Source: Oscillospiraceae bacterium (GTDB taxonomy: Bacteria > Bacillota > Clostridia > Oscillospirales > Oscillospiraceae). Taken from it: DNA of 64,000 nucleotides. How positions within the stretch are numbered: position 1 is the first letter of the stretch; each line of letters starts with the position of its first letter. Positions 16,756-25,765 of the stretch are shown in pieces. The position numbers were made by a program, and so were the translations under genes. The stretch covers positions 124,001-188,000 of the forward strand of contig JAFRMX010000023.1 of NCBI GenBank assembly GCA_017430455.1, written 5' to 3'. The notes below the pieces were generated by a model. That model had not been told where the DNA came from, did not search any database, and was given only the letters and a program-made list of their open reading frames with translations.

Positions 16756-18074
16756 CAGATCTTATTCCTCGCTTTAACTGCGTAATAGAGGGGAATAAAT
16801 GTGAGAAGAATCAGCACTGCAGAGATCATGAACAGAACATTTGTCGGAAGATAACTGACTTCTCCGCCGGCTTCCATTACTTTACCTGTTGATTTAATAA
16901 CAGGATTTGCTATCAGCGGGGAAAGCAGCCAGGGCAGGAGTACGAAGAAGATTATTCTGAAACCTTCAAACTGCCCCTTGGATTCTGTGGGGAACAGCTG
17001 CTTTGTCCAGACCGAGAGCACCTGCATGAACATTACGTAGCCGCATCCGAAGAATACAAGCGGAATAATCAGATTGAAGTTGAGCAGCGTGCTCGGATTC
17101 ACAGCTTCCGGTTTCCCGAAGATACCCAGCAGCAGTACTCCCAGGCAACTCAGTATGACAGATATTACAGCTGCCTTTCCGAACTGATCTTTATTTACCA
17201 TCTTTGACGCGGGAATTACTATAAACATGCCTATAATGAGCGCTATTCCCTCAAGAAGTCCGATACTGTCAGCTGAGAATCCGAGGAAATAAATCAGATA
17301 ATTTCCGAGATGCGGATAGTAAACATCGAATGCCGTAAAATAGACGGCCAGTGTTATAAGGACCCAGACCAGCTCTTTCTGTCTGAAAAACTCCTTAAAA
17401 TTGAATGCCGAGATAAGCTGATGGAAAAAAGTACCGTCTTTGTTTGGCTTTAAGCTCTCGGAGTCCTTCATCAGCAGAAGGGATAAAACTCCGAAGCATA
17501 TGACAAGACCGCCCATAACGGTAAACAGCCGCATATAATTATCATTGCTGCCTATCAGCAATCCGCCGGTAACTGTTCCGACAATTGTTCCGATAATAGG
17601 CTGTGTCGCCAGAGCAGCGCCTATGCCTCCCCTGTTCTTATCCGTCATCATATCATTGGTCCAGGCATTAAATGAAGCATCGTTGCCCATTGAGCCGAAG
17701 AAGGACATAAGTGCGTCCATAAATACGACGGCTGTTGCGGCAAGCAATATATTTCCGGCTTTGCCGTTTGTTATAAACTCTGTAGTACCGAAAAGGATCG
17801 TGAAGCAGCCCCAGAGAATATACCCCCAGGCAACAAAAGGTTTTCTCTTTCCTCTGCGGTCAGACAGAGTGCCGAATATGAATGTTGAGATCGTAGTCGC
17901 GATAGAGGATACGGCGACCATCCATGAAATAATGGTCGGATCTTTTGCTATTTTGGCATATACAAAAGTATTAAACCACTGGTTTTCAATATTCCAGCAT
18001 AACTGGCCGGCTATTCCGAGTCCCCAGACAAGCACCCAGAACAGGGCCGGAGACATTTTCTTTTTGTCTTTCAT
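16755..18074 (-). CDS. MFS transporter
   Basis: 439 aa with 12 predicted membrane segments. The loop after helix 2 has the MFS signature form GTLSDRRGKRKPFV. The overall pattern resembles SLC45/GPH-type sugar carriers, but I cannot name the substrate. It precedes and overlaps an alpha/beta hydrolase gene, so uptake of an ester or conjugate is possible (inference). Divergent from hflK. Confidence 0.85.
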   Translation of the reverse strand: MKDKKKMSPALFWVLVWGLGIAGQLCWNIENQWFNTFVYAKIAKDPTIISWMVAVSSIATTISTFIFGTLSDRRGKRKPFVAWGYILWGCFTILFGTTEFITNGKAGNILLAATAVVFMDALMSFFGSMGNDASFNAWTNDMMTDKNRGGIGAALATQPIIGTIVGTVTGGLLIGSNDNYMRLFTVMGGLVICFGVLSLLLMKDSESLKPNKDGTFFHQLISAFNFKEFFRQKELVWVLITLAVYFTAFDVYYPHLGNYLIYFLGFSADSIGLLEGIALIIGMFIVIPASKMVNKDQFGKAAVISVILSCLGVLLLGIFGKPEAVNPSTLLNFNLIIPLVFFGCGYVMFMQVLSVWTKQLFPTESKGQFEGFRIIFFVLLPWLLSPLIANPVIKSTGKVMEAGGEVSYLPTNVLFMISAVLILLTFIPLYYAVKARNKI

Positions 18075-18140
18075 GGCCTACCTCCACAAATATCTCATGT
18101 ATAATATAATATCACATTTTTTGTGATTCTCAATTGCTTA

Positions 18141-18169
18141 TTGCCCTAAGAATAAAACTAAAGTATAAT
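18141..18169 (+). promoter_or_regulatory. Sigma-A promoter of hflK-hflC
   Basis: TTGCCC (18141-18146), a 17-bp spacer and TATAAT (18164-18169), 33 bp before the hflK ATG. Confidence 0.65.
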
Positions 18170-18202
18170 ATTGTAAAACCAAAAGAAACGGAGGTTTTCA
18201 CT

Positions 18203-19243
18203 ATGAGTGAGTTTGACGGAGAATATCATTTCTCCGGTGAAACTGTTCAGGGTGATGGAAAAAAGCCCAAAAGGACAAGAAAAGCACCCGATATTGCAGG
18301 AAAGGCCGGTAGAATCGGAAAGATCATACTTGCCGTTGCTGCTGCTTTGCTTGTCCTGAGTATTGTTTTCGGTTCTTTCTATAATGTTACCGAGCAGGAA
18401 AATGCTGTTGTAACTATGTTCGGTAAAGTTGTTAGGACCGATACCGCAGGACTGCATTTCAAGATCCCTTATCTGCAGCAGGTCAGAATGGTTGATATCA
18501 CGACCCACGGTACCGGGATCGGATATTCGGTCAATTACAACGGCCAGAATATAACTGACCAGTCAAACGGGATAATGATCACATCGGATTTTAATCTGAT
18601 CAATATTGATTTCTATCTCGAATACAGGGTGAACGATCCTGTAGCTTATCTTTTCAATTCCCAGGAACCGGAAGAGATACTCAGGAACATCGCTCTGGCG
18701 GCTATAAGAAGCACCGTTGTCGATTTTACTGTTGATGAAGCAATGACAACAGGTAAAAGTGCCATACAGAGTGCAGTGAAATCCAAGATAGCCGAGGATC
18801 TCAACCAGCAGCAGATCGGTCTTTCGATAGTAAACATCACCATTCAAGATGCAGAGCCGCCCACACAGGAAATCATCAACGCGTTTAAGAATGTTGAGAC
18901 TGTCAAGCAGGGAGCTGAAACCACAATAAACCAGGCCAAGAAATATGAGAGCGAGCAGATACCGGAGGCTGAAGCCGAAGCAGACAGGATAGTCCAGCAG
19001 GCGGAGGCACAGAAAGCCGCAAGGATCGCGGAAGCTGAAGGCCAGGTTTCCAGATTCAATGCTATGTTTGAGCAGTATGTGCTCAATCCCCTGATCACTA
19101 AACAGAGGATGTTCTATGAAACGCTTGAAGATGTCCTGCCCGGAGTTAAAGTGATAATTACAGACGGGTCAACTCAGACTGTTTACCCGGTTGAAAGCTT
19201 TGCGGATGTCCAGGTGAACGGAGGTGCTTCAAATGAAGGCTAA
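18203..19243 (+). CDS. hflK: HflK-like SPFH/band 7 protease modulator
   Basis: 346 aa. A polar N-terminus (residues 1-35) precedes one membrane helix (about 39-62), then the SPFH/PHB domain (YNVTEQENAVVTMFGKVV onward) and a long Glu/Ala/Gln-rich coiled coil (about 230-290). HflK pairs with HflC to form large membrane cages around the FtsH protease. GGAGG lies eight bases before the ATG; upstream in-frame codons lack a site. The downstream hflC start overlaps by 11 bp. Confidence 0.9.
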   Translation: MSEFDGEYHFSGETVQGDGKKPKRTRKAPDIAGKAGRIGKIILAVAAALLVLSIVFGSFYNVTEQENAVVTMFGKVVRTDTAGLHFKIPYLQQVRMVDITTHGTGIGYSVNYNGQNITDQSNGIMITSDFNLINIDFYLEYRVNDPVAYLFNSQEPEEILRNIALAAIRSTVVDFTVDEAMTTGKSAIQSAVKSKIAEDLNQQQIGLSIVNITIQDAEPPTQEIINAFKNVETVKQGAETTINQAKKYESEQIPEAEAEADRIVQQAEAQKAARIAEAEGQVSRFNAMFEQYVLNPLITKQRMFYETLEDVLPGVKVIITDGSTQTVYPVESFADVQVNGGASNEG

Positions 19244-20111
19244 AAAAGCGTCTACGATCGTTATTGCCATTATTCTGCTTGCAGCACTGATAATTGCAGG
19301 CAATTGCCTTTATGTCGTTCACCCGAAGGAATATGTTGCTGTCAGACAGTTCGGTAAGATCGTCAGTATAAAGGATAAAGAAGGCCTTTATATCAAAACC
19401 CCGTTTGTTCAGACAATACAGAAAGTGTCTGCTGCTACCATTCTTTACGACGTACCGGCTTCTGATGTAATAACCAGAGATAAGAAATCCATGATTTCTG
19501 ATAACTACATTCTCTGGCATGTGACAGATCCGACTCTGTATATTCAGACCTTGAGTGCTGTCGAAGCGAGAGCAGAGGAGAGAATAGAGGCTGCTGTATA
19601 CAATTCTCTGAAAAAGATAATCTCCGGAATGTCACAGGAAGAGATAATAGCAGCCAGAGGAGACAGGCTGAACACCATGATAACTGATGATGCCAACGCC
19701 GACGTCAGTATATATGGAATCGAACTTCTGCAGTGTCAGATCAAGGCCCTCGACCTTCCGGATGACAACAAGGAGGCCGTTTACAACAGAATGATCTCCG
19801 AAAGAGAAAATATTGCCGCCGGATACAAAGCCGAAGGTAACGCTGAAGCCAAGAGGATCCGAAATGATACTGATAAGCAGGTTACCATTATGCTTGCAAA
19901 TGCTGAAAAACAGGCAGCTACTCTTATCGGTGAAGGTGAGGCCGAATACATGCGCATTCTTCAGGAGGCCTACAACACTCCGGAAAAAGCTGAGTTTTAC
20001 AACTTCATAAGGTCTCTTGATGCTTTGAAAACATCTATGTCCGGTGAAGATAAGACGGTTATGCTTGATAAAAACAGTGAGCTTGCACAGCTTCTCTACG
20101 GAATAGATTAA
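19233..20111 (+). CDS. hflC: HflC-like SPFH/band 7 protease modulator
   Basis: 292 aa. N-terminal membrane helix (about residues 6-26), SPFH domain with YVVHPKEYVAVRQFGKIV, then the typical HflC C-terminal helices with YNRMISEREN and KAEGNAEAKRIRNDTD. A GGAGG at 19220-19224 favours the ATG at 19233 over an in-frame GTG at 19224. It is co-transcribed with hflK and ends at a strong terminator. Confidence 0.92.
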   Translation: MKAKKASTIVIAIILLAALIIAGNCLYVVHPKEYVAVRQFGKIVSIKDKEGLYIKTPFVQTIQKVSAATILYDVPASDVITRDKKSMISDNYILWHVTDPTLYIQTLSAVEARAEERIEAAVYNSLKKIISGMSQEEIIAARGDRLNTMITDDANADVSIYGIELLQCQIKALDLPDDNKEAVYNRMISERENIAAGYKAEGNAEAKRIRNDTDKQVTIMLANAEKQAATLIGEGEAEYMRILQEAYNTPEKAEFYNFIRSLDALKTSMSGEDKTVMLDKNSELAQLLYGID

Positions 20112-20137
20112 AATACAGACTAAACAATAACAAAAAA

Positions 20138-20174
20138 CACGGGTAATTGCTGAATGCAATTGCCCGTGTTTTTT
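20138..20174 (+). terminator. Terminator of hflK-hflC
   Basis: A 13-bp stem (CACGGGTAATTGC with GCAATTGCCCGTG, one G-T) and loop TGAAT, followed by six T. Confidence 0.9.
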
Positions 20175-20184
20175 GCTTTATTAT

Positions 20185-20811
20185 TCACTTTCCCAAAAGT
20201 CTGAATTCTTTTAGGCCTGCCTTTTTCAGAATAAGTGTTCCGGTAAGAAGTGAACCCTCGGCAACACAGTTTACGATCTCTTCTATCCAGTTCATCATGA
20301 CAGAATCACTGTTTCTGGAAGCCAGATAACCCATTCCGAGAAGTCCTATTCCGGACAGGATAAAGAATGGGATCGCGCTTTTTTTCTTCATCTTAGAGGC
20401 TATGACTGCAAGTCCTCCACAAAAACCTGCAATGCCTATACAGTCAAAAAGCACGAAAATTATCGTTCCGGAGAACACAGCAGGAGCAGCAGCCATATAT
20501 AATGGCTCATCTTTAGTCTCCTGTTTTGCCAGAAGCAGCGCGAGAATTGCAATTCCGGCAAGCATAAACGCAGTACTCTGCATTGGCATAAACCCTTTGT
20601 TCAGCTTTTCAAAATCACAGATCCCGGCAGCATAAAGAAGCTTCCATGTCGCTTTGTAAAAGCCGGAAATGAACACAAATATGGTTCCGGATGAAAACAG
20701 CGCAAATGCTCCTTTGCTCATCTTATTATAGAGACAGCGCTGGAGAATAACTGCGGCAATTAAAAACAAAGTTACCGGAATATAATCAAAAAGTGCAAGT
20801 GAAACCGTCAT
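20185..20811 (-). CDS. Unknown integral membrane protein
   Basis: 208 aa, about six hydrophobic segments (first at residues 8-24, last near 185). I do not recognise the family. It has short loops, a Lys-rich loop (KMKKKS) and no obvious binding motif. It starts 5 bp after the stop of the flavin-reductase-like gene, so the two probably share a transcript. It converges with hflC. Confidence 0.65.
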   Translation of the reverse strand: MTVSLALFDYIPVTLFLIAAVILQRCLYNKMSKGAFALFSSGTIFVFISGFYKATWKLLYAAGICDFEKLNKGFMPMQSTAFMLAGIAILALLLAKQETKDEPLYMAAAPAVFSGTIIFVLFDCIGIAGFCGGLAVIASKMKKKSAIPFFILSGIGLLGMGYLASRNSDSVMMNWIEEIVNCVAEGSLLTGTLILKKAGLKEFRLLGK

Positions 20812-20816
20812 TCGGT

Positions 20817-21770
20817 TCAGTCCTTTCCTTTCTCCTTCGAACGCTTGTCATTAATGATCTTCATCTCAACAGCGGTAATCTCTGTCACATTATGCTCCTT
20901 TGCCCATTTCACACAGCCTTTCAAAACTGTCGGAAGGAATACTCTCGGGACATTCAGTATCATTTCAAGAGCGTCATCTGTAAAATGAACATCAGGGTCT
21001 GTACGGTCTGCAGCGTATCTGACAGAAGACAGTGTGGCATTCCTGATGGGCAGCAGTTCGGGAATAACGCGCTTTGTCGGAGCAAACCAGAAATTCTTTG
21101 AATCGCGATATCCGTGGCAAATAAGTACATTCGGCCAGTGTTCGGCTTTTACCCCGTCAATAATATTGTCATAGAACTCAGGCTTCATAAGCACTTTATC
21201 TATCCTGAGAATAAAGTGGCAACCGTATTTTGATGTGATGCCGTTGAAATTTTTATAAGGCTCCGGATAACATCCGTCTTCAAGAACTCTCCCGATATCC
21301 TCGTCAGCGTTTTCGAGATCTGACATCCATGTGCATTCCATTACCTGATAGGCCTCGGAAACCACAAGAGGTCTCTTCTCTGACGGATCAGCTGCAGCGC
21401 AGAGGCCCTCTTCAAGATGAAATCCGAAATTCTTCATCTTCTCAGCAGGTGTATCTCCCGGCCAGCCCTGTGCAACGATCTTTTTATGATAATGGCCGTG
21501 ATTCAGGCCGGGACCTTCCGGCATGAAGTTGAGTGCAATGTGCTTTCTTCCTGCAAGCAGATGCTGGGCAGTATTGGAAGAATTTCTGGCCTCCAGAACC
21601 ATCGCGTAATAGTCTTTTCCGGCGATGTAATAAGGGAAAACAAGAGAATATGAACCGACTGATGTTGACCCGTCTTCAGCGAGTGAAGAGATCATAACTG
21701 TGGGCATCGGGAAATAAGACGAAGTCTGATAAAAGTTATCGACTATTCTCAGATCTTTAAAACTGGACAT
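20817..21770 (-). CDS. Flavin reductase-like split-barrel protein with C-terminal PCP_red-like domain
   Basis: 317 aa. Residues about 15-230 look like an FMN-binding split barrel of the flavin reductase type (YFPMPTVMISSLAEDGSTS, SYSLVFPYYIAG, HIALNFMPEGPG). The last 55 residues (from FTDDALEMILNVP to EITAVEMKIIN) resemble the small PCP_red domain known from the C-terminus of protochlorophyllide reductase subunits. No light-related genes are nearby. I would expect a redox protein, but cofactor and substrate are unknown. Its downstream partner is an unknown membrane protein. Confidence 0.6.
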   Translation of the reverse strand: MSSFKDLRIVDNFYQTSSYFPMPTVMISSLAEDGSTSVGSYSLVFPYYIAGKDYYAMVLEARNSSNTAQHLLAGRKHIALNFMPEGPGLNHGHYHKKIVAQGWPGDTPAEKMKNFGFHLEEGLCAAADPSEKRPLVVSEAYQVMECTWMSDLENADEDIGRVLEDGCYPEPYKNFNGITSKYGCHFILRIDKVLMKPEFYDNIIDGVKAEHWPNVLICHGYRDSKNFWFAPTKRVIPELLPIRNATLSSVRYAADRTDPDVHFTDDALEMILNVPRVFLPTVLKGCVKWAKEHNVTEITAVEMKIINDKRSKEKGKD

Positions 21771-21875
21771 GTTTGTTTCCTTCCTTGTTCAATAATAGTA
21801 GCAGTTTAATTATAACACTTTCTGTGTTTATTTCAATTCATTATATATCTGATGTATTATAAGCAAATTTTTCAA

Positions 21876-21903
21876 TTGAAATTCTAAAATAATATGCTAT
21901 AAT
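21876..21903 (+). promoter_or_regulatory. Promoter of tRNA-Gly(CCC)
   Basis: TTGAAA (21876-21881), a 16-bp spacer and TATAAT (21898-21903), 11 bp before the tRNA. Confidence 0.7.
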
Positions 21904-21914
21904 ATTAACACTTC

Positions 21915-21988
21915 GCGGATATAGTTCATCGGTAGAACTTCGGCTTCCCAAGCCGGTAAGGTGGGTTCGATTCCCATTATCCGCTCCA
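21915..21988 (+). tRNA. tRNA-Gly (CCC)
   Basis: 74 nt with encoded CCA. Acceptor GCGGATA pairs with TATCCGC; the anticodon loop TTCCCAA gives CCC. T-loop TTCGATT. Confidence 0.94.
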
Positions 21989-21992
21989 AACG

Positions 21993-22017
21993 AAAAGCAC
22001 CCGTACAGGGTGCTTTT
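21993..22017 (+). terminator. Terminator of tRNA-Gly(CCC)
   Basis: A 10-bp stem AAAAGCACCC/GGGTGCTTTT with loop GTACA; T-rich on both strands, so it may also end the convergent citrate operon. Confidence 0.85.
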
Positions 22018-22038
22018 CTTATTTTAGCAGATACGTAT

Positions 22039-23181
22039 TTACAGTTTTTCCAAAAGATAGTCTGTAAACTCCGTGCAGGAGGCTCCGTCTCTGTGACCGG
22101 TAATCACGACTTTCTTTTCTGCCTCACCACAGACATAAAGCGCTTCTTTAAGACGATCAGCCTTCTCCGTAAATCCGATATGCCTTAAAAGCAGCTCAGC
22201 CGCTTTGAAAATGCTTGAGGGATTTGAGTATTCCCCTTCACCGGATTCGATCTTACGCGGGGCAGAGCCGTGGATCGCCTCAAACATGGCATATCGGTCG
22301 CCAATATTAGCAGATCCGGCAGTTCCGACTCCACCCTGGATCTGGGCTGCCTCGTCTGTAACAATGTCACCGTACAGGTTAGGCAGCAGAAAGACCTGAA
22401 ATCTTGATCTTACAGCTGTGTTTATCAGGTTAGCGGCAGTTATGTCCACATAATAATCCTCAACATGTATTTCCGGATACTCTTCGGCGACTTCATGAGC
22501 TATTCTGGAGAACATCCCGTCCGTTTTTTTGAGGATGTTTGCTTTTGTAACTATACATAGCTCCGTTTTACCGTTTGACCTTGCATAATCAAATGCGGCC
22601 TTTGATATTCGTCTTGTTCCCGCGTCTGTAGTGACTTTAAAATCAAAGCTGAGCTTTTCCGGTATTTCTATCCCTCTGCTCCCAAGAGCGTACTCCCCCT
22701 CAGTGTTCTCACGGAAAAAAATCCAGTCTATATTTTCAGAGGGGACCGAGACCGGCCTTACATTAGCGTAAAGATCCAGCTCACGTCTTAATGTAACGTT
22801 TGCACTTTCCAAAGTTCCGCCTTTGGGTGTGGTTGTCGGGCCTTTAAGAAGAACATCGCATTTCCTGATTTCATCAAGCACATCATCAGGAACAGATCTG
22901 CCGAGCTTCAGGCGGTTTTCAAGTGTTAAGCCTTCTATATCCTTTAAAATGATCTTTCCTTGTTCTGTTTCTTCTTTAAGCAGCTTTGAGAGTACTCTTT
23001 TTGCTTCTCTCACGATAATCGGACCTATCCCGTCTCCTCCGACGATTCCGATCGTTATACTCGCTGCTTCAGAATAATCCTTTTTTGCTGAAGCCGTCTC
23101 CATTTTATCCTGTCTTGCAAGCTGCTCTCGCAACAGTATCTCGAAGTATTCAACAGAGGCCTTGATCTCTTCTTCTCTCAT
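22039..23181 (-). CDS. icd: Isocitrate/isopropylmalate dehydrogenase family, probably isocitrate dehydrogenase
   Basis: 380 aa. A non-typical helical N-terminal extension of about 40 residues precedes the Rossmann-like core (ITIGIVGGDGIGPIIV). The substrate-binding segment ESANVTLRRELDLYANVRP has the Ser of isocitrate dehydrogenases, and HGSAPRKI contacts the cofactor. It oxidises isocitrate to 2-oxoglutarate; NAD rather than NADP use is suggested by the short HGSAP region but not certain. It overlaps the aconitase gene by 4 bp and is the last gene of the citrate operon. Confidence 0.88.
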   Translation of the reverse strand: MREEEIKASVEYFEILLREQLARQDKMETASAKKDYSEAASITIGIVGGDGIGPIIVREAKRVLSKLLKEETEQGKIILKDIEGLTLENRLKLGRSVPDDVLDEIRKCDVLLKGPTTTPKGGTLESANVTLRRELDLYANVRPVSVPSENIDWIFFRENTEGEYALGSRGIEIPEKLSFDFKVTTDAGTRRISKAAFDYARSNGKTELCIVTKANILKKTDGMFSRIAHEVAEEYPEIHVEDYYVDITAANLINTAVRSRFQVFLLPNLYGDIVTDEAAQIQGGVGTAGSANIGDRYAMFEAIHGSAPRKIESGEGEYSNPSSIFKAAELLLRHIGFTEKADRLKEALYVCGEAEKKVVITGHRDGASCTEFTDYLLEKL

Positions 23182-25106
23182 TTGCTCTCCTCCCTGGTGA
23201 GGTTTAACAGGCCACCGGCATATAAGATAGAACGCTGGCGTTCAGACAGCTCACAAAGCAAAGTGATTTCTTTACCGTTAAGCTCCATCATTATTCTACC
23301 GCTCTCCAGACCGTTTTTGATATCTGTAATTACCGGATTGTCCCCTTCGTTTATCATATCGTAATCCGAAGCATTTTCAAATACGAGAGGAAGAATTCCT
23401 GCGTTTATAAGATTTGCTCTGTGGATCCTGGCGAAGCTTTTCGCAATCACAGCCCTAACTCCCAGGTAGAGCGGTACAAGAGCTGCATGTTCTCGCGAAG
23501 AGCCCTGTCCGTAATTAACTCCACCGATAATAATGCTCTTGCCAAGCACTCTTGCCCTTTCCGGGAAAGCAGGATCACATACAGAAAAGCAAAAATCTGA
23601 CATTCTGGGTATATTTGATCTGAAAGGCAATATTTTCGAACCTGCGGGCATGATATGATCTGTAGTAATATTATCTCCTACTTTCAGAGCGACAGGCAGT
23701 GAAAGTGTATCCGGAAGCCTCTCACCGACAGGTACCGATTTAATGTTCGGGCCTTTGATCACTGCAATATTCTTTGCTTCTTCCGGTAAAGCCGGCTCAA
23801 GTATTGCACTGTCATCTGTCGTAAAGCTCTTGGGAACAGGAACGTTTAGACTGCTTATGCCAAGAGTTCTCGGATCCGTTATCACACCTGTAAGTGCCGA
23901 AGCACATGCCGTCTCCGGAGAAACCAGATATACCTTTGCATCTCTGGTCCCGCTTCTTCCTTCAAAATTTCTGTTGAACGACCTTAAACTGATCCCGCCT
24001 GAATTCGGTGAAAAACCCATCCCTATGCAGGGGCCGCAGCCGCACTCAAGAAGTCTTGCGCCGGATGCGAGAATATCGCCGAGCGCCCCGCAATCAGAGA
24101 GCATGGTAAGGACCTGCTTCGAACCGCAGGAAACAGACATACTGACACTGTCAGAGATCTTTCTGCCTTTCAGCATATTGGCGCATTTAAGCATATCGCT
24201 CAAAGAAGAATTCGTACATGACCCGATGCATACCTGGTCCACTTTAATACCGGACACCTCACTTACCTTAACAACATTATCAGGCTGGTGCGGGCAAGCG
24301 ATCATAGGTTCCAGTTCCGACAGATCAATTGTTATGATCTCAGAGTATTTTGCATCATCATCCGCCTCACAGCGCACAAAGTCTTTCTCTCTACCTTGGG
24401 CTTTCAAAAATTCAAGAGTATTGTCATCAGACGGAAATACAGATGTAGTGGCTCCGGTCTCTGTTCCCATGTTTGTAATTGTTGCGCGCTCAGGGACAGA
24501 AAGTGTTTTGATTCCTTCTCCGCCCCACTCCATTATTTTCCCGACGCCGCCTTTCACGCTTATGCGTCTTAAAAGCTCGAGGCTCACATCTTTTGCTGTA
24601 ACAAACGGACGGAGCTTCCCTGTCAGTTCCACTCTGACTATCTCGGGCATATTAATATAATAGGCTCCTCCGCCCATAGCAACGGCAACATCGAGTCCTC
24701 CGGCTCCGAACGCCAGCATTCCGAGACCACCGGCTGTAGGAGTATGGCTGTCTGATCCGATAAGGGTCTTCCCGGGTACTGCGATGCGTTCAAGATGTAC
24801 CTGATGACATATTCCGTTTCCGGGACGTGAAAACCAGATCCCGTGTTTTTTTGCTACAGACTGAATATACCTGTGATCATCGGCGTTCTCAAACCCTGAC
24901 TGCAGCATATTATGATCAATGTAGGCAACAGATTTTTCTGTTCTGACTCTGTCTATCCCCATCGCTTCGAACTGCAGATATGCCATAGTACCGGTTGCAT
25001 CCTGGGTAAGAGTCTGGTCTATATGAAGCGCAATTTCCGAGCCTGTTTTTACCGTTCCGGAAATGAGATGGCTGTATATTATTTTTTCAGCAACTCCAAG
25101 TCCCAT
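23178..25106 (-). CDS. acn: Aconitate hydratase
   Basis: 642 aa, the size of the monomeric Aquifex-type putative aconitases. The [4Fe-4S] ligands are C297 (IGSCTNSS) and C357/C360 (CGCGPC). The substrate motif GSDSHTPTAGGLG and a C-terminal swivel domain with NYGQGSSREHAAL are present. It interconverts citrate and isocitrate. It lies between a GntR regulator and isocitrate dehydrogenase behind a citrate synthase, so citrate rather than homoaconitate is the likely substrate. Confidence 0.93.
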   Translation of the reverse strand: MGLGVAEKIIYSHLISGTVKTGSEIALHIDQTLTQDATGTMAYLQFEAMGIDRVRTEKSVAYIDHNMLQSGFENADDHRYIQSVAKKHGIWFSRPGNGICHQVHLERIAVPGKTLIGSDSHTPTAGGLGMLAFGAGGLDVAVAMGGGAYYINMPEIVRVELTGKLRPFVTAKDVSLELLRRISVKGGVGKIMEWGGEGIKTLSVPERATITNMGTETGATTSVFPSDDNTLEFLKAQGREKDFVRCEADDDAKYSEIITIDLSELEPMIACPHQPDNVVKVSEVSGIKVDQVCIGSCTNSSLSDMLKCANMLKGRKISDSVSMSVSCGSKQVLTMLSDCGALGDILASGARLLECGCGPCIGMGFSPNSGGISLRSFNRNFEGRSGTRDAKVYLVSPETACASALTGVITDPRTLGISSLNVPVPKSFTTDDSAILEPALPEEAKNIAVIKGPNIKSVPVGERLPDTLSLPVALKVGDNITTDHIMPAGSKILPFRSNIPRMSDFCFSVCDPAFPERARVLGKSIIIGGVNYGQGSSREHAALVPLYLGVRAVIAKSFARIHRANLINAGILPLVFENASDYDMINEGDNPVITDIKNGLESGRIMMELNGKEITLLCELSERQRSILYAGGLLNLTREESK

Positions 25107-25107
25107 C

Positions 25108-25761
25108 TCAATCCTCCAGACTGTTCATTCTCTCACGGGCGTTCCTGACGTGCGTCATAACGGTCTTCGCGGCTTTATCCTTATCATGGTCAGATAAAGC
25201 CTTGTATATCTCCTCATGCTCTGCATACGACTGCAAAGCTCTGCTTTTCTTGGAAACTGAAGCTTTGCGGAATTTGGTCATCTTCTTGTGAAGAGACCTT
25301 AATGTTTCAAAATAGGCCTTGCTGCCGGAAGCACGGTAAAGAAGTTCATGAAATGCCGAATCCAGGTTTTTGATCTGTATGGAATTGCTCTCCCCTTCTT
25401 TTTCAACATAGAACCTCTGAAGGTCAAGCACCTCGCGCATTTTTTCAAGCTCTTCCTTACTGATACGCGCAGCTGCCCTTCTGGCTGATTCCGGTTCTAT
25501 AGAGAGCCGGATATCATACATGTCCTGCATGTCTTCATAAGAAATACCTATAACAGTTATATTCCTGCCGGACTCTTCAACCAGCTGCTCCTGCTCAAGT
25601 CTCCCCAGAGCTTCTCTGACCGGAGTCCTGCTGACACCAAGTTCTTTGGCCAGCCCCGCTTCATTGACGATGTCCCCTCTTCTGTACTTGCCGGAAAGAA
25701 TGTCCGCTTCGAGCTGGTCGAAGATCTGATCTGCCAGCGATATATTTCTGTGTTCTATCAT
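25108..25761 (-). CDS. GntR family (FadR/FCD) transcriptional regulator
   Basis: 217 aa. Winged helix-turn-helix at about residues 12-70 (VNEAGLAKELGVSRTPVREAL), then an all-helical FCD ligand-binding domain with metal-type His and Asp/Glu residues. The ATG at 25761 has AGAGG nearby and lies 4 bp after the citrate synthase stop; earlier in-frame codons lie inside that gene. It sits inside the citrate operon, so it probably regulates it through the palindrome at 27170-27211, perhaps sensing a TCA acid (inference). Confidence 0.92.
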   Translation of the reverse strand: MIEHRNISLADQIFDQLEADILSGKYRRGDIVNEAGLAKELGVSRTPVREALGRLEQEQLVEESGRNITVIGISYEDMQDMYDIRLSIEPESARRAAARISKEELEKMREVLDLQRFYVEKEGESNSIQIKNLDSAFHELLYRASGSKAYFETLRSLHKKMTKFRKASVSKKSRALQSYAEHEEIYKALSDHDKDKAAKTVMTHVRNARERMNSLED

Positions 25762-25765
25762 TTTA

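Noticed and set aside
23743..24660. 305-codon open frame opposite the aconitase gene
   Set aside because: Mirror of a conserved enzyme; no family features.
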